The position numbers and the translations under genes were made by a program. DNA of 64,000 bases from positions 1,922,001 to 1,986,000 of the forward strand of contig NZ_CP050134.2 of NCBI RefSeq assembly GCF_011612265.2. The letters are read 5' to 3'. The notes beneath the pieces are model-generated. The model was not told the DNA's origin and did not search any database. It saw only the letters and a list, made by a program, of their open reading frames with translations. Source of the stretch: Corynebacterium matruchotii (GTDB taxonomy: Bacteria; Actinomycetota; Actinomycetes; Mycobacteriales; Mycobacteriaceae). Below, in pieces: positions 9,273 through 22,816 of the stretch (position 1 is the stretch's first letter; each line of letters begins with the position of its first letter).

Positions 9273-9905
9273 ATGACGATTTTTTCTTTTGATGTTGACG
9301 CCCATCACGCGCGGCAGAATAACGAGCTGCTCAAGGACGCTCGACGTTTGCAGATTTCCGCGGTCCTATTCGCCGCGATCCTGGTGGGAGTGGGTGTGTG
9401 GCTTCATCGGCTCCTTGGTGGCGTGCCGGGCATAGTGATATTGGGGGTGCTCGCGGTCCTGGCCTTGAGCAGTTTGGCGCTCATCATCATCATTCCCCGA
9501 TACGTGGGGGACGCAGAATCGTTATACACACGATACCCCCTGTGCCCAGCAATGATTGCCAAAATAAATAGCCGCGACATGGTGTTATTGAGTTTAGTGA
9601 ATATAAATAGTGATCCTGACAGCACCCCACGGTGGGCATTGGCGGCCCGCACGGTGTCTCGCATTGAGGGTCACCAGCGCCGCCCCGGCGAACGGGTCCC
9701 TAGCGTCGCGGTGTCTAGCATGGAACAGCAGTCCCAGTTTCGGGAGGTCACTCCCCTACCAATCGCCTGGGGCACAACAGATCCTACGGTGATTCGAACA
9801 GCAATGCGAACCATTCCCGAAGCATCGTGGGATTTACTGCGCACCAATATGTCGCGGCTTGACGAGGTTTTGGCAACCCCTCATAACCTACTCGCCCTAG
9901 ATTAA
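9273..9905 (+). CDS. DUF3239-type membrane protein
   Basis: 210 residues from ATG 9273, preceded by GGAAGGAACGGGG; an upstream in-frame ATG at 9129 adds 48 residues without family support. Two adjacent membrane spans (about residues 28-46 and 50-72) are followed by a cytoplasmic beta-rich domain with SLVNINSDPDS and IPEASWDLL. It resembles the corynebacterial DUF3239 family. Function unknown. Confidence 0.65.
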   Translation: MTIFSFDVDAHHARQNNELLKDARRLQISAVLFAAILVGVGVWLHRLLGGVPGIVILGVLAVLALSSLALIIIIPRYVGDAESLYTRYPLCPAMIAKINSRDMVLLSLVNINSDPDSTPRWALAARTVSRIEGHQRRPGERVPSVAVSSMEQQSQFREVTPLPIAWGTTDPTVIRTAMRTIPEASWDLLRTNMSRLDEVLATPHNLLALD

Positions 9906-9911
9906 TCGAGA

Positions 9912-9964
9912 AAAGCTTTCAGAACCGGAACCTCCCCAACAGAACTCCGATAGCTGAAAGCTTA
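9912..9964. terminator. shared hairpin between convergent genes
   Basis: AAAGCTTTCAG and CTGAAAGCTT are inverted 31 bp apart between the convergent DUF3239 and small secreted-protein genes. Without a T-run the terminator role is uncertain. Confidence 0.4.
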
Positions 9965-9985
9965 TCGACGATAATCGCTATGCGA

Positions 9986-10234
9986 TTACAGGATCGGCAG
10001 ACCCGGGATAACTCGACCAGGAATGGTGCCGTGGTTCACAAGGAAGTTGTACACGGTGCCCCAGAATGCCGCAAAAATAGCCAGGCCTGCGAGCTGGGAA
10101 ACAATGCCGATAAGGGTGCTTATCACAGGGCCACTGCTCAACTGGGCAGAAGCAACGGGTGCAACGGCCGGGGCTGCGGCAAACATCACGGCCAATGCGG
10201 TGCCGCCGGCAACGAGAGAACGTGTAACCTTCAT
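9986..10234 (-). CDS. small secreted protein
   Basis: 82 residues from ATG 10234, with AGGAAAGAGG six bases upstream. Signal peptide of about 31 residues ending VASA, then a mature part of about 50 residues that is hydrophobic (STLIGIVSQLAGLAIFAAFW) and ends GLPIL. A candidate regulator motif, TTACCCCC, lies 96 bp upstream (10330), as before other secreted genes in this window. Not a porin I can identify. Could insert in the inner or outer (mycolic) membrane. Confidence 0.72.
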   Translation of the reverse strand: MKVTRSLVAGGTALAVMFAAAPAVAPVASAQLSSGPVISTLIGIVSQLAGLAIFAAFWGTVYNFLVNHGTIPGRVIPGLPIL

Positions 10235-10329
10235 GAGAATCCTCTTTCCTTGTAGGTACTGATAGCCATCAATGATGACATCAAAAACGTTACAAAGATT
10301 TCCGGCCAAACACTAATAATAGCGCCTAA

Positions 10330-10337
10330 TTACCCCC
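10330..10337 (-). promoter_or_regulatory. TTACCCCC motif upstream of small secreted gene
   Basis: On the gene strand GGGGGTAA, 96 bp before the start codon. See the matching sites before the genes at 38250, 43549, 44816, 46552 and 47463. Confidence 0.4.
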
Positions 10338-10510
10338 AAAAATTACACCTTTTATAAAGGCTTCCTGATAAAATATTGAGCGCACACCAAATAAAACTTA
10401 AGGAAATCATGAAGCCGGTGCGTCATGAATAGTGCACAACCATTAGACGATGATCGTTAACCAATAATCATAATTCATCCGACTTCAGATTTGCAACCCT
10501 TCGGGCGTCG

Positions 10511-11854
10511 TCAAGCTTGCGAAGCCTTCGGCAAGAGCGCGGATAATACCGCAGACAGCGCATAAACCACCGTCATGCCAATGAGTGCCGAAATAAATGA
10601 TGACGAATCCGTACCATCAAAATACCAGGTCATAAATACTGCAATGCCGGCAGCTGCTCCAATTTGGGAACAAGTGTTCAAAAGACCACTGGCGGATCCT
10701 GCCAAATCGTGCGGCACAGCCGACAAAATCAGGTTAATGAGAATCGGCGCACATAAACCAACGCCCATGCCACCAATCAGAAGCACCACCGCATACTGCC
10801 AATACGCCGGCTGCGGATTGATATGCAGCAACCCCGCAAACGCCGCGGTGAACCCCGCTGACAGCGCCGCCCCAAGGACACAAAGAGCACGACCATGCCG
10901 TGCCTCGGCGGCAGTCGATACCCCGGAGGTCAAAACCGAGCCCACCGCATATGGCAGCATGACCAGGGCAATTCCCCACGCCGACCGCTGCGATGTCTGG
11001 GCAACATACAGCGACAGGATGATAAACAAGGCACCAACCACCGAGAAAAACAGCAACGATGCCGCCATGCCCAGCGAGAACTGCCGCAGGTGCACATTCT
11101 GATCCCGAAACTTCCGCATCCCTGACACATACAGGAATGCATACAGCGCGGCGGCCAACACCAAAGCCGGAAAACCCCAGGCAGGCCAGCCGGACGTGCT
11201 CATCAGGCTCAACGGCAACAGCACAAGCGTGGTCGCCACGGCCACCACGATCGCACCCAGCACATTAATGCCCTGCCGCACCGATGCGAGCGACTCGGGA
11301 ATATACAAATAACCCAGCACAAACGCTACGACCGCAATGGGCACGTTGAAGAAAAACACCAGCCGCCAGGACAAGTGAAAAGCATTCCAGCTCACCAAGA
11401 CGCCACCCAATAATGGGCCGGCGATTGCGGCAAGGCTGAGCACGATGCCATACATGCCGAACACCGCCGGCTGCTTCGCCTCCGGCACCGAAGCCTTGAT
11501 GATCCCGAAAATTTGCGGAATCATCAACGACCCGATCAGGCCTTGGATGAATCGGAAGATCGCCAAGGCCATCCCGGTGGGTGCCACAGCGCATAACACC
11601 GTGGTCACGATGTAGCCTGCGACACCAATCAGGAACATTTTGCGGCGACCATATTGGTCACCAAGCTGGCCACCCAGGGCTAAACCCGCCCCCAGGGCCA
11701 GCGTATTGCCAATGCTCACCCATTGCAGCACGGCGTGTGACGCGCCAAGTGAACTGGCAATCGAGGGAAACGCAACACTCACACTGGTGTTGTCGGTAAG
11801 GTCAAGGAAAGCGGCAAGAAACACTGCCGAAATCCCCACGATAATCTGTCGCAT
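10511..11854 (-). CDS. MFS transporter, DHA2-like drug exporter
   Basis: 447 residues with about 12-14 membrane spans. Motif LGGQLGDQYGRRK after helix 2 is the MFS motif A, and LDLTDNTSVSVAFPSI in helix 1 is typical of the DHA2 (EmrB/QacA) proton-driven exporters. GGAGG precedes the ATG by about eight bases. The 5' leader carries a large stem-loop and a short leader reading frame (11870-11943), suggesting attenuation. A divergent ABC-F gene, another resistance-type family, starts 258 bp away. Substrate unknown. Confidence 0.85.
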   Translation of the reverse strand: MRQIIVGISAVFLAAFLDLTDNTSVSVAFPSIASSLGASHAVLQWVSIGNTLALGAGLALGGQLGDQYGRRKMFLIGVAGYIVTTVLCAVAPTGMALAIFRFIQGLIGSLMIPQIFGIIKASVPEAKQPAVFGMYGIVLSLAAIAGPLLGGVLVSWNAFHLSWRLVFFFNVPIAVVAFVLGYLYIPESLASVRQGINVLGAIVVAVATTLVLLPLSLMSTSGWPAWGFPALVLAAALYAFLYVSGMRKFRDQNVHLRQFSLGMAASLLFFSVVGALFIILSLYVAQTSQRSAWGIALVMLPYAVGSVLTSGVSTAAEARHGRALCVLGAALSAGFTAAFAGLLHINPQPAYWQYAVVLLIGGMGVGLCAPILINLILSAVPHDLAGSASGLLNTCSQIGAAAGIAVFMTWYFDGTDSSSFISALIGMTVVYALSAVLSALLPKASQA

Positions 11855-11869
11855 GACAGACCTCCATTA

Positions 11870-11943
11870 GGTTGTTGTGGACACATGACCTGGCGCCTCG
11901 TCCGCCAGCTAGCCCCCGACCGACATGCGTGGACAACAACCAT
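11870..11943 (-). promoter_or_regulatory. hairpin leader with short peptide frame before the MFS exporter
   Basis: GGTTGTTGT (11870-11878) and ACAACAACC (11933-11941) pair, the stem continues through AC/GT and CATG/CATG, and a second hairpin TGGCG-N7-CGCCA lies inside. The far arm ends a few bases before the exporter's GGAGG site. On the minus strand an ATG at 11943 opens a frame (MVVVHACRSG...) that runs through the whole structure and overlaps the exporter start. This layout is like translational attenuators of resistance genes. Confidence 0.45.
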
Positions 11944-11961
11944 GAAGTTATTACGGCCCAA

Positions 11962-12000
11962 TCTACTATCGGATTCTCTCGACTGTCAATAACAACTGCT
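11962..12000 (-). promoter_or_regulatory. possible promoter of the MFS exporter
   Basis: On the minus strand TTGACA is followed after 17-18 bases by a weak GTAGAT/TAGATT -10 box, placing transcription start upstream of the hairpin leader. Confidence 0.45.
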
Positions 12001-12111
12001 ACCTGCCAGTGTGTGTTATGATCGGTGCCATGCGGCTATAGATTCTCGACAACCCCATGTCTGCGGCGGTTCCCGCCCGGTGGGTCCAGCTATTCTTCGA
12101 GGTCTATTATC

Positions 12112-13872
12112 ATGCCCGCCAGCTTTGCCCATCTACGTTTCGATGGCGTATCCGTTTCCTTTAACACCCACCGCGTGCTCACCAATGTGTCCGTTACCGT
12201 ACCCGCCCAAGGCGTCACCGGGATTATTGGGGAAAACGGGTGCGGCAAATCCACCCTGTTACGGCTCGCCGCCGGCCTTATGCCTGTCGACGCCGGAACG
12301 ATCACCGCCGTCGGCCCAGGCGGCACACGCCCCCGCATTGGTTTTCTTCCCCAAACCCCACAAATCGTACCCCACGAAACAATCGAACAAACACTCGAAT
12401 CAGCCATAGCTTATCTACGATCCATAACCCGCACGATCGAACAGGCCGCAACTCTGCTGGCACACTCCGATTCAGCGAGCGAAAGGACCGAGGCCGCGGA
12501 GGCCTATGCCACGGCCTTAGAAGAGGCAGAACGCCTGAACGTCTGGGATATTGACGCCCGAGTCGACGCCATGCTCGATGGGCTAGGGCTGAGCCACCTG
12601 CCACGCCATCGGCCTACCAGCCACCTATCAGGCGGGCAACTCTCCCGCCTGGCATTGGCCTGCGTGCTCCTATCCAGCCCCGATATTCTCTTGCTCGACG
12701 AACCCACCAATCATCTTGATGACGCGGCCACCGATTATCTCCAAGACATGGTGTCCCACTGGCAGGGGCCGGTGCTGATTGTGAGCCACGACCGAAGCTT
12801 CCTTGATACTGTCGCCACCAACCTGGTGGACTTAGACCCCCGACCACTCCCCCACCGACAAGACGACGCGATCGAATACAACGGCATCACCCGGTTTAGC
12901 GGTACCTATAGTGACTATTTGCAGGTTCAGCGCGACGAACGCCGCCGGTGGGCCCAACAATACAGAGATGAGCAGGCGGAATTACGGCGGCTCAAGGATG
13001 CGGTGCACGATAGTCACAGTGTGGGCCACGGTCATGAAATACCGCGAACCGAATCCCGAGCAGCCCGGAAATTCTATGCCGATCGCAACGCCAAAGTAGT
13101 GTCGCGCCGGGTGACCAATGCCCGCTCCCGGCTCGCCACGCTTCAACAGCAGCAGGTCAGCAAGCCACCGCGAGAGTTGCGGTTCGCAGGTTTTACGGCA
13201 GCGACTGGGATTGGAAATAGCGTTACCGCTGGTGGTCTTGGCGAGCTTGGTGGTGACAATGCGGTGCTTGCGGCCTCGAACGTGAGTGTGTCACAGCGGC
13301 TATCGACGGTGTCCCTTGCGATTGAGGTTAGGGACCGCTGGCTGATTACCGGCGCCAACGGGGTAGGCAAATCCACATTATTGCAGGTGCTGGTCGGTGA
13401 GTTACCGCCCACATCGGGGCGTGTGACCAGGCTTGACGGCGTGCGGGTGGGGTTGCTCACCCAAGAGACTCGGCTACCAAGCCCACCGACCACCCAGCAG
13501 TGGGAACGGCCGTCTGCGTCACAGAAAAACCTGGTTCGGTGGACCGCTCGTCGAGCCTACGAACAAGCGGTGGGGATTGACCGTGCGGCCGAGGTGCCGT
13601 TAAGTACCTTCGGATTGCTGGCCGCCCGGGATGAAACCCGGGTGGTGACTGAACTGAGCGTGGGCCAGCAGCGCCGACTTGCGCTTGCTATTTTGTTGGC
13701 AAATCCACCTGAGGTGTTATTGCTGGATGAGCCGACGAACCACCTATCGTTACGGCTAGTGACAGAGCTTGAGCAGGCGATTCCTGACTATCCGGGTGCG
13801 ATTGTTGTGGCGTCGCATGACCGATGGTTGCGAAACACTTGGCAGGGAAAACGGTTGCATCTAGCCGGGTAA
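12112..13872 (+). CDS. ABC-F family ATPase
   Basis: 586 residues from ATG 12112 with GAGG 10 bases upstream. Two ABC ATPase domains and no membrane spans: Walker A GENGCGKST (about residues 44-52) and GANGVGKST (about 415-423), signatures LSGGQLSR and LSVGQQRR, Walker B LLLDEPTNHL in both. The linker between domains is charged (PtIM region). ABC-F proteins bind the ribosomal E site and either tune translation or protect it from antibiotics. The divergent neighbour is an MFS exporter, so resistance is a fair guess but not shown. Confidence 0.85.
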   Translation: MPASFAHLRFDGVSVSFNTHRVLTNVSVTVPAQGVTGIIGENGCGKSTLLRLAAGLMPVDAGTITAVGPGGTRPRIGFLPQTPQIVPHETIEQTLESAIAYLRSITRTIEQAATLLAHSDSASERTEAAEAYATALEEAERLNVWDIDARVDAMLDGLGLSHLPRHRPTSHLSGGQLSRLALACVLLSSPDILLLDEPTNHLDDAATDYLQDMVSHWQGPVLIVSHDRSFLDTVATNLVDLDPRPLPHRQDDAIEYNGITRFSGTYSDYLQVQRDERRRWAQQYRDEQAELRRLKDAVHDSHSVGHGHEIPRTESRAARKFYADRNAKVVSRRVTNARSRLATLQQQQVSKPPRELRFAGFTAATGIGNSVTAGGLGELGGDNAVLAASNVSVSQRLSTVSLAIEVRDRWLITGANGVGKSTLLQVLVGELPPTSGRVTRLDGVRVGLLTQETRLPSPPTTQQWERPSASQKNLVRWTARRAYEQAVGIDRAAEVPLSTFGLLAARDETRVVTELSVGQQRRLALAILLANPPEVLLLDEPTNHLSLRLVTELEQAIPDYPGAIVVASHDRWLRNTWQGKRLHLAG

Positions 13873-13885
13873 TAGCCGCGTGGGG

Positions 13886-13913
13886 TTGACAGTCGGGGTG
13901 GATTTGCTACGCT
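13886..13913 (+). promoter_or_regulatory. promoter of the small membrane protein gene
   Basis: TTGACA (13886-13891), 16-bp spacer, TACGCT (13908-13913), directly followed by the 29-bp palindrome. Confidence 0.65.
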
Positions 13914-13942
13914 ATGAATGAATATAAAAAATATTCATTCAT
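13914..13942. promoter_or_regulatory. operator palindrome, likely TetR-family site
   Basis: ATGAATGAATAT and ATATTCATTCAT are perfect 12-bp arms around AAAAA. The site starts where the -10 box ends, so a bound repressor would block transcription start. The TetR-family gene two genes on is the obvious candidate. Confidence 0.78.
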
Positions 13943-13998
13943 GAATTGGCGCAGGTATATACATGCGAATGTTCACTTGGGCCGGAAAGGAATGCATC

Positions 13999-14310
13999 AT
14001 GACCATCATAGGAGCTTGTCTGGTAGCCATTGGGTTGTTGGTGGTGATCTGGGGTGTCATTGAAACACATGGCGTCGATATGACCAACCTGGACTTTCTC
14101 TCTTTCTTCACCGGCGGAATTATTGTTGTGGCATTGGGGATGTGCCTTATTCCGGCCCTGCCGCCGGTAGGTAAGGTCGCCGGGATTTGGCTAGCTGGGG
14201 TAGCAATAGCCTGGTATGTGGGGTGTATGGACATGGAGTTGATTGTCAAGCTGATGAGTTTTGTTGTCATCGCTGGCCTCGCGGCATGGCTCACAACCAA
14301 GCTGATATAA
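13999..14310 (+). CDS. small multi-span membrane protein
   Basis: 103 residues from ATG 13999, chosen for GGAAAGGAATG just upstream; the in-frame ATG at 13963 would add 12 residues. Four hydrophobic segments, acidic residues in short loops (ETHGVDMTNLD, CMDMEL). No family recognised. It lies directly behind the palindromic operator and 80 bp before the TetR regulator, so it is probably the regulated target, possibly an efflux or stress membrane protein. Confidence 0.65.
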   Translation: MTIIGACLVAIGLLVVIWGVIETHGVDMTNLDFLSFFTGGIIVVALGMCLIPALPPVGKVAGIWLAGVAIAWYVGCMDMELIVKLMSFVVIAGLAAWLTTKLI

Positions 14311-14390
14311 TCGACCCGGGCTCCAAGTGGTTTCTACCTGGGGTTTCCTAAGCACTATTCAATGACTATGTATGGGTTCGGGTAATCAGG

Positions 14391-14939
14391 ATGGCTACAG
14401 AATCGGAGTTGCTTCAGGCTGCGCGCACTGTGTTTGCGCGGCATGGTTATAAGGCGGCGTCGATGTTGGAGATTTCCCAGGAGGCCGGCATGGCGGTGGG
14501 GGGTGTTTACACTTTTTACCGGTCGAAGTTGGCGTTATTTCAGGCTGTGTATTTTTTAGAGAACGCGGATTCTAAGCGAAAAATCGCGGCGATGGTTGAT
14601 TGGTCGCAGCCGAAGGAAGCGCTTTCTGCATATGTGCAGGCAAATGTTGCGGCGATCCGTGATAATAAGATTTTGGCGGAGTGGTATAGCAAGTCTCCGG
14701 GTGACGCATTGCGGAAGCAATATATGGACCAGCACGGGTCTGGATGCGTATTGGGGGAGTTTTTTACCGAGAAGATTGCGGCGTGGCGGGAATCCGGCGA
14801 GTTACGTCCTGAGATTACCGACCATATGATTGAGGAACTGTTTTTACTTTTCACTATTGTGGACGCATCTGGCGATATCAGCCAGGACACTATGCAGTTA
14901 TGCATCGATGCGACGTTAGAAAATCTTTTCGACGTCTAA
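14391..14939 (+). CDS. TetR-family transcriptional repressor
   Basis: 182 residues. N-terminal HTH of TetR type: LLQAARTVFARHGYKAASML then ISQEAGMAVGGVYTFYRSK (residues 6-46), followed by a helical ligand-binding domain. It probably represses its own transcript by binding the 29-bp palindrome at 13914, since regulator and membrane protein appear co-directional with no other promoter seen. A strong hairpin follows the stop. Confidence 0.85.
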   Translation: MATESELLQAARTVFARHGYKAASMLEISQEAGMAVGGVYTFYRSKLALFQAVYFLENADSKRKIAAMVDWSQPKEALSAYVQANVAAIRDNKILAEWYSKSPGDALRKQYMDQHGSGCVLGEFFTEKIAAWRESGELRPEITDHMIEELFLLFTIVDASGDISQDTMQLCIDATLENLFDV

Positions 14940-14954
14940 AGCATAAAAAATGGT

Positions 14955-15003
14955 GTGGGGTGTGCCGCCCTCCTCCTCTTGGAGGATTTTGGCACACCCC
15001 ACA
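14955..15003 (-). terminator. rRNA operon terminator (also between convergent TetR gene)
   Basis: TGTGGGGTGTGCC and GGCACACCCCACA form a 13-bp stem with a nested TCCTCC/GGAGGA hairpin. On the minus strand it is followed by CCATTTTTTATG, so it ends the rRNA transcript; it also faces the TetR gene end. Confidence 0.85.
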
Positions 15004-15028
15004 TATTATGTAGATATTAAGTTTGGTG

Positions 15029-15145
15029 TGTTGGCGGTGTCTTACTCTCCCACAACCCCACGATTGCAGTACCATCAGCGCAGTCAAGCTTAGCTACCGG
15101 GATCGGAACGGGACCGGGCGTACCCTCGACGCTAAAACCACCAAC
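15029..15145 (-). rRNA. rrf: 5S ribosomal RNA
   Basis: Minus-strand sequence contains the standard 5S core (ACGCCCGGTCCCGTTCCGAT, then AGCTAAGCTTGACTGCGC) and closing ends TTGGTGG / CCGCCAA. Third gene of the operon. Ends estimated to within a few bases. Confidence 0.92.
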
Positions 15146-15311
15146 ACAAACCCAATTTGAAACAAACCACCCCCACACCCCAACAGGGTACGGGCAGCGT
15201 GTTGCGTCAAACACTGTACAACAAACACAAACACAATAATCATTCTTCTTTTTGCGGCAAACACATGCTCCCGGCAACACATTTCTTTGTTGCCCACACA
15301 CACTAGGTGTT

Positions 15312-20483
<5,172 letters not shown>

Positions 20484-20768
20484 AACAAACAAAAAATTAC
20501 AGGCAAAAAACAAAGAAACCAACAAAACAACAACAAACAACAAACACCAACAACTATCAATAACTATTTGGTGCCCACGTTCGCGTTCATGTTCAAACAA
20601 TAATTCGTTTCATCAAATGACACACTATCGAGTTCTCAAACAACACCACCACCCACAACCCCACCCAAAACCAGGTAAGGGCCGCAAACAGCGACCACAC
20701 AAATATACAAACCCCACCACAAAACCACAAACCACCACGTCACAACAACAAAATCTCACTGTTGCTGA
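20484..20768 (-). promoter_or_regulatory. rRNA operon leader and promoter region
   Basis: The minus strand has TGTTTGAGAACTCGATAGTG (around 20642), the box-A-like leader element common before actinobacterial rrs. A TATATT box near 20699-20704 with TTGTGG about 17 bases upstream could be a promoter. No gene lies here. Confidence 0.55.
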
Positions 20769-21209
20769 TCACTCAGAGGACTTAATCACCTTCATCGTTA
20801 TCCGGGAATCAACCCGGGCAACGCCCGGGTTGCCCAGTAAGCCCTTGGTTAACCATTGCTCGTATTGTTCGGAGTCACGGACTCGCACGCGTATAAAATA
20901 GTCCGGCCGCGAATACATACGCCGCAGCTCTACTACTTCCGGCATGGCGGCCACACGCTGCTCAAACTCAGCTATTGCTGGCCCATCGTTTTTCCCAACA
21001 TCCGCGTGCACGATTACTTCAAATCCACAATCCAACGCGGCCTGATCCACAATGGCACGATATCCCTTAATGATGCCCCGCTCCTCCAGCTTGCGCAGCC
21101 GTCGTAAGCATGGCGCCGACGTCAACCCCACCAACGTCGCCAAATCCTGATTACTTAGTCGTCCATCTTTCTGCAATGCTGCGACAATCGCACGATCTAT
21201 TTCGTCCAT
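20769..21209 (-). CDS. Lrp/AsnC-family transcriptional regulator
   Basis: 146 residues from ATG 21209, where the Lrp start MDEIDRAIVAAL lies; a TTG 24 bases upstream is less likely. Winged HTH at residues 4-50 (LSNQDLATLVGLTSAPCLRR) and an effector-binding RAM domain (about 65-140). Such proteins sense amino acids and control transport or metabolism. No clear target is adjacent: the rRNA operon lies downstream and the EcsC-like gene upstream, both on the same strand. Confidence 0.85.
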   Translation of the reverse strand: MDEIDRAIVAALQKDGRLSNQDLATLVGLTSAPCLRRLRKLEERGIIKGYRAIVDQAALDCGFEVIVHADVGKNDGPAIAEFEQRVAAMPEVVELRRMYSRPDYFIRVRVRDSEQYEQWLTKGLLGNPGVARVDSRITMKVIKSSE

Positions 21210-21308
21210 GCTGCTGATTATTGTCCAGCACAAAACTTATAGCAATTATATGGCGAATAACCACACATTATTCGCCTATTGTTTACTTTACGACGATCAA
21301 CCTCGGGA

Positions 21309-22124
21309 CTATCGCCGGCGATGATTGGGGCCATCTACATCAACGATGCTCGCCAGAAATTCTGGGTTCAGCTCCATTTCTTCTTGATCTTCACCAGTCA
21401 CTAGCTTGAAAAATTCATCTGTTAATCGGAACCCCATAGACCGAAATGTTGCAAATGTGAGCCCACCAGACACCACACCACCAAGTAACGGAACCGCTTT
21501 ACTGATGGTCTTTTCTACCGTTTTCTTAGTGATCTTTTGACCCAGCAATACCCCAATTTTCTTTACCAACGGATACCACGTGGTCTTTGTCAGTGCTTGT
21601 CCAGCAACCTTCTTTCCAACATTTTGCCCCACCACCCTTGACGTTTGGACAATCAAGTTGCCTGCTCCAGCTGCACCACACATAACACCAAGGTAGGCAA
21701 TAACACGCACTTTCGCTTCTTCAGTCAGCTCTCCACCGTTAGTAAATAGCTCATCTTCACCAAACAGGTAAGCGATCTGTTGTGCCATATGGAGCGCGAA
21801 TCCAAAATATTGGGCAACATCAGCCCCAGCAGCAGGAACCATGACAAAAGGATTGGCAGGTAGCCCAGTGGCAAACGAGACCGCCGAAGTTTTATTGGTG
21901 TTGCTCCGCACGATTGCTCGCGCTTTTTTCTCTAAGGCTTTAGGCGTGTATACCGATTGTGGCCCCAGCAGCAGGATCTCCTCCAAATAAGGTGAATTAG
22001 CAAATTGCTGCCGCAAGAATTGTTCTCGATCCACCTTCACCAGCGGGACTTTTGCGATTACACCAATAAGGTTCAATGCAGTGTCATACATTTTTTGTTC
22101 TTGGGGCAATGAACTATTTGCCAT
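21309..22124 (-). CDS. EcsC-like protein
   Basis: 271 residues. Contains ARAIVRSNTNKTSAVSFATG, then LPANPFVMVPAAGADVAQYF and a helical region with glycine-rich hydrophobic stretches (GVMCGAAGAGNLIV, SKAVPLLGGVVSGGLTF). This resembles the EcsC-family proteins linked with membranes and bacteriocin loci in other bacteria, but no reaction is known. A perfect 8-bp-arm palindrome lies 27 bp upstream and could be an operator. AT-rich sequence beyond holds a possible micro-ORF. Confidence 0.6.
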   Translation of the reverse strand: MANSSLPQEQKMYDTALNLIGVIAKVPLVKVDREQFLRQQFANSPYLEEILLLGPQSVYTPKALEKKARAIVRSNTNKTSAVSFATGLPANPFVMVPAAGADVAQYFGFALHMAQQIAYLFGEDELFTNGGELTEEAKVRVIAYLGVMCGAAGAGNLIVQTSRVVGQNVGKKVAGQALTKTTWYPLVKKIGVLLGQKITKKTVEKTISKAVPLLGGVVSGGLTFATFRSMGFRLTDEFFKLVTGEDQEEMELNPEFLASIVDVDGPNHRRR

Positions 22125-22150
22125 ATGAATACGCCTCCATTGAGAAGTTC

Positions 22151-22167
22151 AGAAAATATTATTTTCT
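22151..22167. promoter_or_regulatory. palindrome upstream of EcsC-like gene
   Basis: AGAAAATA-T-TATTTTCT, perfect 8-bp arms, 27 bp upstream of the start codon. Likely an operator. Confidence 0.45.
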
Positions 22168-22816
22168 AAACCTACAACTGCCGTGATAAACGCACAATGA
22201 AGCAATAATGATAAAACGCTAGAAATTACTCAGTTATATCCCCGTTTTCTCGAAAATTCATATTATCTATACTTAATATATGTGCAAATAACTATGATGA
22301 TAATATCCCGCCAATCAGCAATAATAGCCCTACTAAGATAGGAAATTTCCTTAAAGAATATATTGACTCATTAATGTCACAAGCATCACAATCATCAGGG
22401 GCTATTGGGGGGATAGTCCGACAGGCCGTCGAAAAGCTCGCAAAAGTTTAAGAACGGGCCCAAGCACGCACCTTCACCTGACCTACGACAGATCCGCTAC
22501 CAGTAGCAATGCAATAAGCGCAATTACTTATGCATGGGGAGCTTTCCCCGCCTAAAAGCGGGCATCATTTCTCCAAAAAAATCCATTCATACAGGCGCTA
22601 TGACTACCTTTGCAGCAAACTACCCCCCATTTGGAAATATAAGAAAATTTTAATGAGGGACGTCCATAGGTATTCTTCAAATCAGATGTTCAACAAGAGA
22701 CATTGCCTCAAAGGAAAGATCATGAATAATAGATCGATAATTGCCTAGTTAAACCAATTTTTTCAAAATCTCATCGCAGACAATTAACTGTTACCTCTCA
22801 TCTGTAAGGACGTATC
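22168..22816. other. AT-rich intergenic region
   Basis: About 650 bp of low GC. It contains a possible 25-codon ORF (22374-22451), a CCCGCC/GGCGGG-type small hairpin near 22545, and a TACCCCCC stretch at 22621. A 72-codon open frame at 22530-22748 has no ribosome site or family features and is not called. Confidence 0.5.
22374..22451 (+). CDS. possible 25-residue amphipathic peptide
   Basis: ATG 22374 opens MSQASQSSGAIGGIVRQ..., ending EKLAKV and TAA. The same frame is open far upstream (NNYDDNIPP, GNFLKEYID) but no ATG, GTG or TTG start was found there, so this may be the end of a decayed or non-canonically started gene. No clear ribosome site. The helix would be amphipathic. Very uncertain. 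Confidence 0.25.
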   Translation: MSQASQSSGAIGGIVRQAVEKLAKV

